This document shows positions 53,062 through 60,589 of a DNA stretch of 64,000 nucleotides, one piece after another (within the stretch, counting starts at the first letter, position 1; every line of letters begins with the position of its first letter). The notes beneath the pieces were generated by a model, which saw nothing but the letters and a program-made list of their open reading frames with translations, made no database searches and had not been told where the DNA came from. The position numbers were made by a program, and so were the translations under genes. Source of the stretch: Granulicella aggregans. GTDB lineage: Bacteria > Acidobacteriota > Terriglobia > Terriglobales > Acidobacteriaceae. The stretch is from positions 1 to 64,000 of the forward strand of contig NZ_JACHIP010000012.1 of the NCBI RefSeq assembly GCF_014203275.1. The letters run 5' to 3'.

Positions 53062-53091
53062 GGAATAACAAGACGCATTCTGTTTTATTCC
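53062..53091. promoter_or_regulatory. T6SS-locus palindrome, site B
   Basis: GGAATAACAAGACGC and GTTTTATTCC form an outer dyad (seven outermost bases symmetric) of 30 bp. It lies 55 bp before tssK copy 1 and 32 bp before the divergent membrane protein at 53124. Its outline is shared with sites A and C. Confidence 0.6.
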
Positions 53092-53123
53092 TTAGGCAGA
53101 CATTAAGCAGAAGGAGGGCTTCG

Positions 53124-54074
53124 ATGAGTGAAGAGCCGATAGAGCAGCAAGTAGACAAGGACCGCCTGAGTACACCTCCATTTGGCAGCTTGCGTGGAAA
53201 TGCAGATTCAGACAACCTACAGAGCACGCGGCAACCTGTCGATCTAAGCGGGATCTTTCGCCAGGTTCCGGTTGGTCGAAACTCCATAGGCCCAGCCTCG
53301 CAAATAGATAGGCTGCCAAACGCCGCAGCTGATCAGGCTGGGTTCACACAGTTGTTTCAATCGCTGACTCCAAAGAGTCAAGATCTATCTCAGGCACCTT
53401 CATCCTTCGAGGAAAACAAGCAACCTGAGTGGAGAGCGTCCGATCTGGTTACTGAGAATCCAGGTGGCAGCGATCGTCCAAAGAACATCTCAAATCCTCT
53501 TCCGGGAGAATTTACCCGGATGTATGAAGCGCTGCAGCCGGCCCAACGGGTGGTCGAGCGCCAGCCTATTTCGCTTGGACGGCCTGCCGCTTCGCCTCAG
53601 CCTTCGTCCATGATCGGCGGCTTTACCCAGCTCTTGCGCACACTCTCGAGCGAAGAAGAAGTTGAATCGCGCGTGGAGGTGCGGCCGCTCCCCGCAGCCC
53701 AGCTCCTGCCACAGGAGCAGGGCGAGTACACCCGGATTGTCTCGCGGTCCGTTATGCGCGAGGCAAGCCTGCGAGGCCATGTGCAGCCGCCCCCCGAAGG
53801 AGCGACCACCCCTGCACCTGTTGAGAACGCGTCCAAGGCACGCTCTTTATCGGAGGCAACCTTCTCTGCCGTGGCATCCAGTACCGCTGTTGCTGCGCCA
53901 TCCATCGCGCCGGAAGCGAATATTGCTCCACAGGCTACGCCCAGCAGAATTCAACCTTCGCAGCCAGTTGAAGGCGACAGCTTGCAGCGCTACCTGCCCT
54001 TGCTATTGATCGCGAATCTATTCCTGACCGCGGTCGCGTTAATCATGCTCATGGTGATGCTTGCGCATCATTGA
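53124..54074 (+). CDS. Tail-anchored protein with repeated G-[FY]-T motifs, between the two tssK genes
   Basis: A 316-residue protein, mostly low-complexity and Pro/Ser-rich. Five short hydrophobic motifs are spaced along it: DLSGIFRQV (40-48), AGFTQLFQSL (72-81), GEFTRMYEAL (128-137), GGFTQLLRTL (165-174) and GEYTRIVSRS (200-209). A single C-terminal membrane helix follows (LPLLLIANLFLTAVALIMLM, about 291-313) with almost nothing beyond. It is probably inserted tail-first, with the motifs in the cytoplasm. It resembles acidobacterial PGEFTRMF-repeat proteins, which have no assigned function that I know of. Its place between the two tssK genes and its palindrome-bearing promoter suggest a tether for baseplate or sheath components. 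No catalytic domain is present. Confidence 0.75.
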   Translation: MSEEPIEQQVDKDRLSTPPFGSLRGNADSDNLQSTRQPVDLSGIFRQVPVGRNSIGPASQIDRLPNAAADQAGFTQLFQSLTPKSQDLSQAPSSFEENKQPEWRASDLVTENPGGSDRPKNISNPLPGEFTRMYEALQPAQRVVERQPISLGRPAASPQPSSMIGGFTQLLRTLSSEEEVESRVEVRPLPAAQLLPQEQGEYTRIVSRSVMREASLRGHVQPPPEGATTPAPVENASKARSLSEATFSAVASSTAVAAPSIAPEANIAPQATPSRIQPSQPVEGDSLQRYLPLLLIANLFLTAVALIMLMVMLAHH

Positions 54075-54103
54075 AGCTTGGCAAGCACCTGAGCTTCGAT
54101 ACC

Positions 54104-55474
54104 TCATCCTGCTCGACTGGCCGAGGCTTCGGCTGGGACAAGGATAAGCTCCATAGATGCGTTGGCGATATCGCCTGGAACATACATGCCGAAGTTGCGG
54201 GACCGCAGAATCGTCTCCCATGCAGCCCCTGAGCGATCGAGCGAGAAGTATTGGTAGTTGAGTTTGACGGGGATCGCCTGCGGCGGCGCGGCCATGTGAG
54301 TCAGTGGGACGCCCGGCAGCGCTTGCCGGATCAGCGTCTCAAGATGGGTGGCGGAGCACACTTTTACCAGCGCGGGGGTTCGCTCAATGAGTTCCGCACT
54401 CGATATGTCAGCAGCAATGGCAACGTAAGCTGCACCGCTGAGATATTCGTCCTTTTCAATCTCAGCGATATAGACGGAGTCCGTGGCACGGCGTAACGGT
54501 AGAGCGATGAATCGCGTCGGGATGACTGTGTCCAGGAGAGCAAGGATCTGTGAACCCAGCTTCAGGAAACATTCACCCATCGCTTTGTGTTCATACCGTG
54601 GAAAGTCAAGGGGGCCAGCCGTATGCGAAAAGGTCGTGAGCGCGCCTCCAAGAGAGAGCATCCTGGCATACAAAGTCTCTGGATGAACGTAGGGCGCACG
54701 GAACAACTCCAGCAGCACAGGCAGATTCGTATTCATGGTGTACAGCAGCCAGAATCTTGCAACATCCGAGGCGCTGAAATCCGCGAGTGACTGATTGCGT
54801 TGCCGGCGGCTTCCGGCAAGTTGAGCGCTACGCGACGAGATCACTTCCACCAGGCCGCGGAGCACACCGCGCAGGCGCTCATTGGCATGGACATTCAGCA
54901 TCGGAGGGATGAAGTCCTGGTCGAACGCAAACGTTCCTGCCTCTGTTCGGACAACACGCGCAACAGGCAGCGTCACCATGCCTTCCAGATCTTCTCCCTC
55001 AGCGAGTATTTCAAAGTTCTTGCGTGCAAGAGCGACGGGTTTTTCTATCCCCGAGCCGCTCTCATCTCGCATCATGCGTATCTCTGAACGGAAGCGCGCG
55101 CCAGATCCATTGCCTCCCTTGAGCGCAACGTTGATTCCCCCATGACGGTGTTGTGGCACCGCCAGGTAGAACATGCAGGACTTCTGTTCCACCGTGAAGC
55201 ACTCGTCCAACATCCGTGAGCCAGGTGGCAGGTCAATCGCTGTCGTGTCGAACGCCAGGCCATCCGGGAACAGGCCCTGCATGTCCGTGATCTGCAACCT
55301 GCCATCGTTCAGGCCCGCCAGATCAAAGGCCAGAACACTCAATCCCCACGAGCACGATGAGAGCGAAGTCAGTAGAAAACGGAACGACTCCTCAAAGAAA
55401 TGATCCTGTGCCTGTAGATGCTGTGGTGTGAGAAAGACTCCCTTGGACCAAACGACAGATTGAAGGTGCCGCAT
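54104..55474 (-). CDS. tssK: T6SS baseplate adaptor TssK, copy 2
   Basis: A 456-residue second TssK: VVWSKGVFLTPQHLQAQDHF, GLFPDGLAFDTT, VALARKNFEILAEGEDLEGM, DFIPPMLNVHANERLRGVL, FPRYEHKAMGECF, ALVKVCSATHLETLIRQALP and FGMYVPGDIANASMEL. All domains (shell, neck, head) are present, so it is not a remnant. It stands alone on the minus strand, divergent from tssB. It may form mixed trimers with copy 1, or serve a second anchoring platform. Divergence between the two is spread along the whole length rather than limited to one domain. Confidence 0.92.
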   Translation of the reverse strand: MRHLQSVVWSKGVFLTPQHLQAQDHFFEESFRFLLTSLSSCSWGLSVLAFDLAGLNDGRLQITDMQGLFPDGLAFDTTAIDLPPGSRMLDECFTVEQKSCMFYLAVPQHRHGGINVALKGGNGSGARFRSEIRMMRDESGSGIEKPVALARKNFEILAEGEDLEGMVTLPVARVVRTEAGTFAFDQDFIPPMLNVHANERLRGVLRGLVEVISSRSAQLAGSRRQRNQSLADFSASDVARFWLLYTMNTNLPVLLELFRAPYVHPETLYARMLSLGGALTTFSHTAGPLDFPRYEHKAMGECFLKLGSQILALLDTVIPTRFIALPLRRATDSVYIAEIEKDEYLSGAAYVAIAADISSAELIERTPALVKVCSATHLETLIRQALPGVPLTHMAAPPQAIPVKLNYQYFSLDRSGAAWETILRSRNFGMYVPGDIANASMELILVPAEASASRAG

Positions 55475-55571
55475 ATCTGTACTCCCTGCTTTGTGAATTC
55501 GCGCAATTTAGCAGCGTTTCTTACCTTAAGCAGAATCTCCAAAGAATCACTCAGGAAATTCCGCACACATG

Positions 55572-55603
55572 GGAATAGACACGCATAGCGGTGTGTTTAT
55601 TCC
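55572..55603. promoter_or_regulatory. T6SS-locus palindrome, site C
   Basis: GGAATAGACACGC and GTGTGTTTATTCC are complements at 11 of 13 positions, the whole spanning 32 bp. It lies 97 bp before tssK copy 2 and 60 bp before the tssB start. It has the same outline as sites A and B. Confidence 0.65.
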
Positions 55604-55663
55604 AGTAGAGCAGTGAAGGCGGCCCGCAGATCTCGCGGCACCTTTCTCTTGAGGAGAAGATAT

Positions 55664-56179
55664 ATGGCGAAGGAAAGTACACAACGCATACTAAGCCGCG
55701 TGCGTCCCCCACGCGTGCAGATTACTTATGACGTCGAAGTAGGTGAGGCCATTGAGCAGAAGGAGCTTCCTTTTGTGATGGGAGTGCTCGCCGACCTTAC
55801 CGGCCAGGCTAGTGAACCTCTCGCTCCATTGAAAGAGCGTAAGTTCACTGAAATTACTCCGGACAACTTCGATGCGGTTCTCGCGAATTTGAAGCCGCGT
55901 CTCGCATTCTCGACAGAAAACGTTCTGAGCGACGACCCGCAGCGGGGGCAGCTAGCCGTGGAGTTGAACTTTGAGTCGCTGGAGGACTTCTCGCCAGCAC
56001 GCTTAGCGACGCAGATCGAACCCCTCCGGCAATTGCTCGAGCTTCGCACCAGACTGGCGGACCTGCAAGGCAGCTTGCAGGGCAACGACAAGCTGGACGA
56101 AGCGTTGTACGCAGCGGTGAGTGATACAGACACACGCGAGAAGTTGCTGCAAGAACTCGGAAATCACGGAGAAAACTAG
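55664..56179 (+). CDS. tssB: T6SS sheath small subunit TssB
   Basis: A 171-residue TssB/VipA from ATG 55664 with GAGGAGAAG upstream. Family blocks: RPPRVQITYDVEVG, ELPFVMGVLADLTGQ, RKFTEITPDNFDAVLANLKP, ELNFESLEDFSPARLATQIE and LLELRTRLADL. It pairs with TssC to form the contractile sheath. It is the first gene of the long plus-strand operon; tssC starts at the next base after the stop. The promoter region carries palindrome C. Confidence 0.95.
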   Translation: MAKESTQRILSRVRPPRVQITYDVEVGEAIEQKELPFVMGVLADLTGQASEPLAPLKERKFTEITPDNFDAVLANLKPRLAFSTENVLSDDPQRGQLAVELNFESLEDFSPARLATQIEPLRQLLELRTRLADLQGSLQGNDKLDEALYAAVSDTDTREKLLQELGNHGEN

Positions 56180-57670
56180 ATGGCAGTCCAACAGGAAACA
56201 GCAATCATGACGGCGGCAGTTGAAACGCCGAGCGAAACTCCCTTGCTCGATCAGATCGTGAGCGAAGGGCGATTTCAGCGGGACGCCTCCATGCAAGCGC
56301 GAGGACGTGACCTGGTGAAGGAGTTTGTCGACCAGGTATTGAAAGGCCACATGGCCATCACACGCGATGCGGAGTCATCGATCCAGGCACGCATCGCGCA
56401 GATCGACCAATTGATCTCGAAGCAACTCAATCTGGTGCTACACCACGCATCGTTTCAGCAACTCGAAGGCTCATGGCGTGGCGTCCGTTACCTGCTCGAT
56501 CAAAGCGAGACCGGCACCATGCTCAAACTCAAGGTTCTCAATGTCTCCAAACGTGAGTTGCTGCGCGATCTGCAGCGAGCACCGGAGTTCGACCAAAGCG
56601 CTCTCTTCAAAAAAGTGTACGAGGAAGAATTTGGTGTCTTCGGTGGAGCGCCATTCGCTGCGCTCATCGGCGACTACGAGTTTGGGCGTGGACCGGAGGA
56701 CATGGACCTTCTTCGCAGAGTGGCGCAGGTTGCGGCCTCTGCTCACGCGCCATTCCTCTCCGCTGCCTCTCCGGAGTTGCTTAACCTGACAAGCTTCACC
56801 CAACTGAGCGCTCCCCGGGATATTGCCAAGATCTTCGACTCAACCGAGTACGCAAAATGGAAGTCGTTCCGTCAGTCGGACGATTCCCGTTATGTCGGTC
56901 TGGCGCTACCGCGCTTTCTCGCACGCTTGCCTTACGGCTCAGAGACGAATCAGGTAGATGGATTTGACTTCGAGGAAGATGTCGATGGCAAGGACCACTC
57001 CAAATACCTGTGGAGCAATGCCGCATATGCGATGGGCGCCCGTTTGAGCGATGCCTTTGCAAACTATTCCTGGTGCGCGGCCATCCGCGGCGTCGAGGGC
57101 GGAGGCCTGGTTGAAGATCTGCCGACGCATAACTTCCAGACGGACGAAGGCGATGTCGCACTCAAGTGTCCTACGGAGGTCCAGATTACGGACCGTCGCG
57201 AAAAAGAGCTTGCTGACCAGGGCTTAGTAGCCCTCGTGCATTGCAAAGGAAGCGACTATGCGGCCTTCTTCAGTGTGCAGTCTGTAAACAAACCGCGACT
57301 GTATGACCAGGAATCTGCGAACGCGAACGCACGTCTCTCGGCGCAGTTGCCTTATATCTTTGCCATGTCGCGATTCGCGCACTATCTCAAGGCAATGATG
57401 CGCGACAAGATCGGCAGCTTCACGAGCCGCGATGAATGCGAAGTATTTCTTAACCGCTGGATAAGCCAGTACGTCCTGTCTGATGATTCGGCGTCGCAGG
57501 CCGCAAAAGCGAAGCTTCCTTTGCGCGAAGCGGCAATCCAGGTGTCGGATGTGCCTGGCAAGCCCGGAGCTTACCGTGCCGTTGCGTTTCTGAAGCCGCA
57601 CTTCCAGCTCGACGAACTCACTATCTCTTTGCGCCTGGTGGCAGACCTGCCAGATTCAGCGCGTAACTAA
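56180..57670 (+). CDS. tssC: T6SS sheath large subunit TssC
   Basis: A 496-residue TssC/VipB. Characteristic parts: IDQLISKQLNLVLHHASFQQ, LEGSWRGVRYLLDQSETG, GDYEFGRGPEDMDLLRRVAQ, LPRFLARLPYG, WCAAIRGVEGGGLVEDLPTH and AHYLKAMMRDKIGSF. It forms the sheath strands with TssB and holds the ClpV-accessible surface in the assembled heterodimer. It has standard length and no frame damage. A 35-bp gap with a good ribosome site precedes hcp. Confidence 0.95.
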   Translation: MAVQQETAIMTAAVETPSETPLLDQIVSEGRFQRDASMQARGRDLVKEFVDQVLKGHMAITRDAESSIQARIAQIDQLISKQLNLVLHHASFQQLEGSWRGVRYLLDQSETGTMLKLKVLNVSKRELLRDLQRAPEFDQSALFKKVYEEEFGVFGGAPFAALIGDYEFGRGPEDMDLLRRVAQVAASAHAPFLSAASPELLNLTSFTQLSAPRDIAKIFDSTEYAKWKSFRQSDDSRYVGLALPRFLARLPYGSETNQVDGFDFEEDVDGKDHSKYLWSNAAYAMGARLSDAFANYSWCAAIRGVEGGGLVEDLPTHNFQTDEGDVALKCPTEVQITDRREKELADQGLVALVHCKGSDYAAFFSVQSVNKPRLYDQESANANARLSAQLPYIFAMSRFAHYLKAMMRDKIGSFTSRDECEVFLNRWISQYVLSDDSASQAAKAKLPLREAAIQVSDVPGKPGAYRAVAFLKPHFQLDELTISLRLVADLPDSARN

Positions 57671-57705
57671 CCCGCAAACTAACTTCACACACGGAGGACT
57701 TAGAC

Positions 57706-58191
57706 ATGGCAGATGAAGGCGTAGATTATTTTCTGAAACTAACCGGGGCAGAGGGCGAATCGCAGCACGTTGGTCACACCAACGAGATTCGCGTGCTCAG
57801 CTGGAGCTGGGGCGGCTACTCCGAGAGCACTGTCGGTAGAACGCAGGGTTCCGGCGCGGGCAAGGTCACGATGGACCCCATCACCATCGTGGCGGAGCTG
57901 GACGCTTCTTATACCAAGCTGGCCGGTTTTCTGACCCAAGGCAAACACATCACCACCGGCACGCTATCGGCCGTCAAGCAAGGCTCCAACAATCAGGATT
58001 ACATCACGATCCAGTTGAACGAGATCTTCGTGGCGACCATGAATGTGAGCGCATCCGGCCAGGTGCCCATCGTCAACCTGACACTGACCTATAAGTCGAT
58101 CAACACACAGTACAAAACACAAAACCAGCAAGGAAATCTTACGACTGCCGGAACGCATAACTACGATGCGTCCACCAACCAGACCTCTTAG
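57706..58191 (+). CDS. hcp: T6SS tube protein Hcp (TssD)
   Basis: A 161-residue Hcp preceded by GGAGGA. Blocks: YFLKLTGAEGESQHVGHTNE, IRVLSWSWGGYSESTVGR, GAGKVTMDPITIVAELDAS, HITTGTLSAVKQG and VNLTLTYKSINTQY. Hexamer rings stack to form the tube inside the TssBC sheath and carry small effectors. A hairpin follows directly after the gene, which may raise hcp mRNA levels relative to the downstream genes. Confidence 0.95.
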   Translation: MADEGVDYFLKLTGAEGESQHVGHTNEIRVLSWSWGGYSESTVGRTQGSGAGKVTMDPITIVAELDASYTKLAGFLTQGKHITTGTLSAVKQGSNNQDYITIQLNEIFVATMNVSASGQVPIVNLTLTYKSINTQYKTQNQQGNLTTAGTHNYDASTNQTS

Positions 58192-58205
58192 GCTATGCCG
58201 CAATC

Positions 58206-58239
58206 TGCCCGGTGTGCGCTCACGCGGCCACACCGGGCA
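58206..58239 (+). terminator. Strong hairpin between hcp and tssA
   Basis: TGCCCGGTGTG (58206-58216) pairs perfectly with CACACCGGGCA (58229-58239) over 11 bp, with a 12-base loop. No T tract follows, so it may be a partial terminator or an RNA-stabilising hairpin that gives high hcp and lower tssA-clpV expression. Confidence 0.7.
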
Positions 58240-58308
58240 ATCGGGATATAGCATTCCATTGCATTCACCTCTTCTGATTTTTATCCCTCGCGGTACCGGA
58301 GTAAGTGC

Positions 58309-60111
58309 GTGTTTGTCGTTGAAGAGCTAATTCTGCCCATCGCCGGAGAGCACCCTTCAGGCTCCGACCTGCGCTACGATCCCATCACGGACCAGATCCG
58401 CGATGCACGTACCAGCGAAGACGAGTCCTTGCCCATGGGGCAATGGGCGCGTCAGGCGAAGCGTGCAGACTTTGCTCTTGTAGCTTCACTCGCCGCGAAT
58501 ACTCTAAAAAAGCAATCGAAGGACCTATGGTTGGCTGCATGGCTTGGTGAGGCCTCGCTTCGGCTTCATGGCTACTCAGCGGTTGAACCCTCGCTCCGTC
58601 TCTTCCTCGAACTGCAGCGCGAATTCTGGCCTTCTCTTCACCCCGACCTCGAAGACAGAGATGCATCGTTGCGAGCGGCCCCTCTGGACTGGGCGTTGCG
58701 TCAGTACGCTACCGTGGTGCATAGCCTTCCGGTGACAGAAGATGGCATCTCTTACGCTGAATATCGACTGGTAGGAGCCGGCGGTTCTTCGCCTGCCGCA
58801 GAAGATCGTCTCACAGCCGACACACTGGAAGCATCGATCGATGCGACCTCGTGGAAGTTCTACAAAGACGCACAGACTGTGCTGCAGCAGGGACTGCAAA
58901 CTCTTCACGAGCTCTATCTCTTCTGTGAGGAGCAGTATGGGAACGAAGGTCCATCGTTCTCGGAGATACGGGCGGCGCTCGAGGATCTGCTGAACGTACA
59001 TGACCAGATTCTCAGGCAAAGGCCCAACCCTGAACCTGCGCCATCGATCCCGGCACCCACAGAGCAGCTGAATCCGATACAGTTGCAGCCGCAGGCAGCT
59101 CATATCGAGGAGCCTGCGCTCGATATCGAGGATTCCTATAGTCCCGAGGTGCTTCAGGAAGCATCTCGCACTCAATACGTTGTAGAGTCCGCAGCAGCCG
59201 CAGCGTCAAAGAAGATTACGTCCTGGTCCGGCGTCCGGCTGCATCTGCAGCAGTGCGCGGAGTTCTGCGCCGAACATGAACCACTCAGCCCGGCTGGTCT
59301 CTTCCTGGCGCTGGCCGAGCAGGATATAAGACGCCGTGGAGAAGACCCCGAGGAAGGTTCACCTCCCTCCGAGGTGCGCCTGTCTTTGAGGAGAACCATG
59401 GAGGCAGGAGACTGGGAATCCCTTGCTCGTCAGGCACTGAAAGCTCTCGCAATGCCCATGGGCACGCCGTGGTTGGACCTATATCGCTATCTTGACACTG
59501 CGACAGCCAGCCTTGGGGCAGAGCAGCTGCGAGAGGTGACGCTCCATCTTTTGCGCGGCCAGTTCGGGGCGCAACCCTGGATACGGGAAGCAAGTTTCGA
59601 GGACGGCACTCCCGCTGCCGACCGCGAGACGAATGTATGGATCGATGCCGAAGTGATGCCGAAGCCTACTCCAGATGCAACGCGGCCGGAGCCTGTGCTG
59701 CAAACCGTTGAGCACCAGCCATCACCGATCGTCCATGAAGACGATCTCCACGAGCGCGCCAGCGAACTTGCACGACAGGGGAATTTCTCAGACGCAGCGC
59801 ATTCCCTCATGAAGGACGTGTCAGCTCTCAAGAGTGGCCGCGGATCGTTCCTGCGACGCATGGAGATATCGCGATTGTTGCTCCACTCCGGGCAACACTT
59901 TGCCGCGCAAGTAATCTTGCGGCACCTTCTCACTGAAGCCGATGAGCGCAAGATTGAAGGCTGGGAAGAGAGTTCTATGCTTGCGGAGCTGCTCTCCATG
60001 CTCCTGCAAAGCGCGACAGGAGACGCCAACGAGACGCAGCGCCTCGAGGTCTTCCTGCGTCTTTGCCGCATTGATCCAGCAACAGCACTCAACGCCCAGT
60101 CGCTGGTATAA
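58309..60111 (+). CDS. tssA: T6SS assembly protein TssA (long form)
   Basis: A 600-residue TssA starting with GTG 58309, 8 bp after GGAG. The N-terminal ImpA_N domain reads LILPIAGEHPSGSDLRYDPI and KRADFALVASLAANTLKKQS. A Pro/Glu-rich linker occupies about 240-290 (EPAPSIPAPTEQL). The C-terminal part is helical, with RGEDPEEGSPPSEVRLSL and FAAQVILRHLLTEADERK. TssA directs baseplate docking and tube/sheath growth. The length fits the long class; the exact C-terminal type could not be set by eye. Confidence 0.88.
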   Translation: MFVVEELILPIAGEHPSGSDLRYDPITDQIRDARTSEDESLPMGQWARQAKRADFALVASLAANTLKKQSKDLWLAAWLGEASLRLHGYSAVEPSLRLFLELQREFWPSLHPDLEDRDASLRAAPLDWALRQYATVVHSLPVTEDGISYAEYRLVGAGGSSPAAEDRLTADTLEASIDATSWKFYKDAQTVLQQGLQTLHELYLFCEEQYGNEGPSFSEIRAALEDLLNVHDQILRQRPNPEPAPSIPAPTEQLNPIQLQPQAAHIEEPALDIEDSYSPEVLQEASRTQYVVESAAAAASKKITSWSGVRLHLQQCAEFCAEHEPLSPAGLFLALAEQDIRRRGEDPEEGSPPSEVRLSLRRTMEAGDWESLARQALKALAMPMGTPWLDLYRYLDTATASLGAEQLREVTLHLLRGQFGAQPWIREASFEDGTPAADRETNVWIDAEVMPKPTPDATRPEPVLQTVEHQPSPIVHEDDLHERASELARQGNFSDAAHSLMKDVSALKSGRGSFLRRMEISRLLLHSGQHFAAQVILRHLLTEADERKIEGWEESSMLAELLSMLLQSATGDANETQRLEVFLRLCRIDPATALNAQSLV

Positions 60112-60121
60112 GGAGTCCGCA

Positions 60122-60589
60122 ATGGTCAGATCACGGGAGGTACTCTACGGCCAGTCGTTTATGGACCGGCTGAGCGAGCGCTACGAACAACCTGCAAACC
60201 AGGTCGCGTCTCTACGCATGATCAAGGAATCGCTGCGGCGTGATCTTGAGGCTGCTCTCAATACCCGCCGTCATATGGGGACTGCTCTTGATGGCTACGA
60301 ACATGCGTCAAGCTCGGTGCTGAACTACGGCATGGAAGATCTTACAAACATCCGCACCAGCCCTGACGGCTACCTATTGCAGATGCAGAGGGCAATTCAA
60401 AACTGTCTGGCAGAATATGAGCCCCGGCTTACCAGCGTCACCGTTACGGTGAGTGATCTTGCCGAAACGTCGAGCCGCGAGGTTCGACTGCAAATTGCCG
60501 CGCATATGCAGCTCATACCAGGAACGGAAACTATCTTCTTCAACACGGTCTTCGACGTGGCCAGTGAAACTTACTCGGTAGGTCAGTGA
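60122..60589 (+). CDS. tssE: T6SS baseplate protein TssE (gp25-like)
   Basis: A 155-residue TssE from ATG 60122 (AGGAG upstream). Blocks: GQSFMDRLSERYEQP, SLRRDLEAALNTRRH, VLNYGMEDLTNIRTSP and RLTSVTVTVSDL. It belongs to the phage gp25 family and forms part of the baseplate wedge that starts sheath polymerisation. An open frame runs upstream through the end of tssA in another frame and is not used. Its stop overlaps the tssF start. Confidence 0.93.
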   Translation: MVRSREVLYGQSFMDRLSERYEQPANQVASLRMIKESLRRDLEAALNTRRHMGTALDGYEHASSSVLNYGMEDLTNIRTSPDGYLLQMQRAIQNCLAEYEPRLTSVTVTVSDLAETSSREVRLQIAAHMQLIPGTETIFFNTVFDVASETYSVGQ

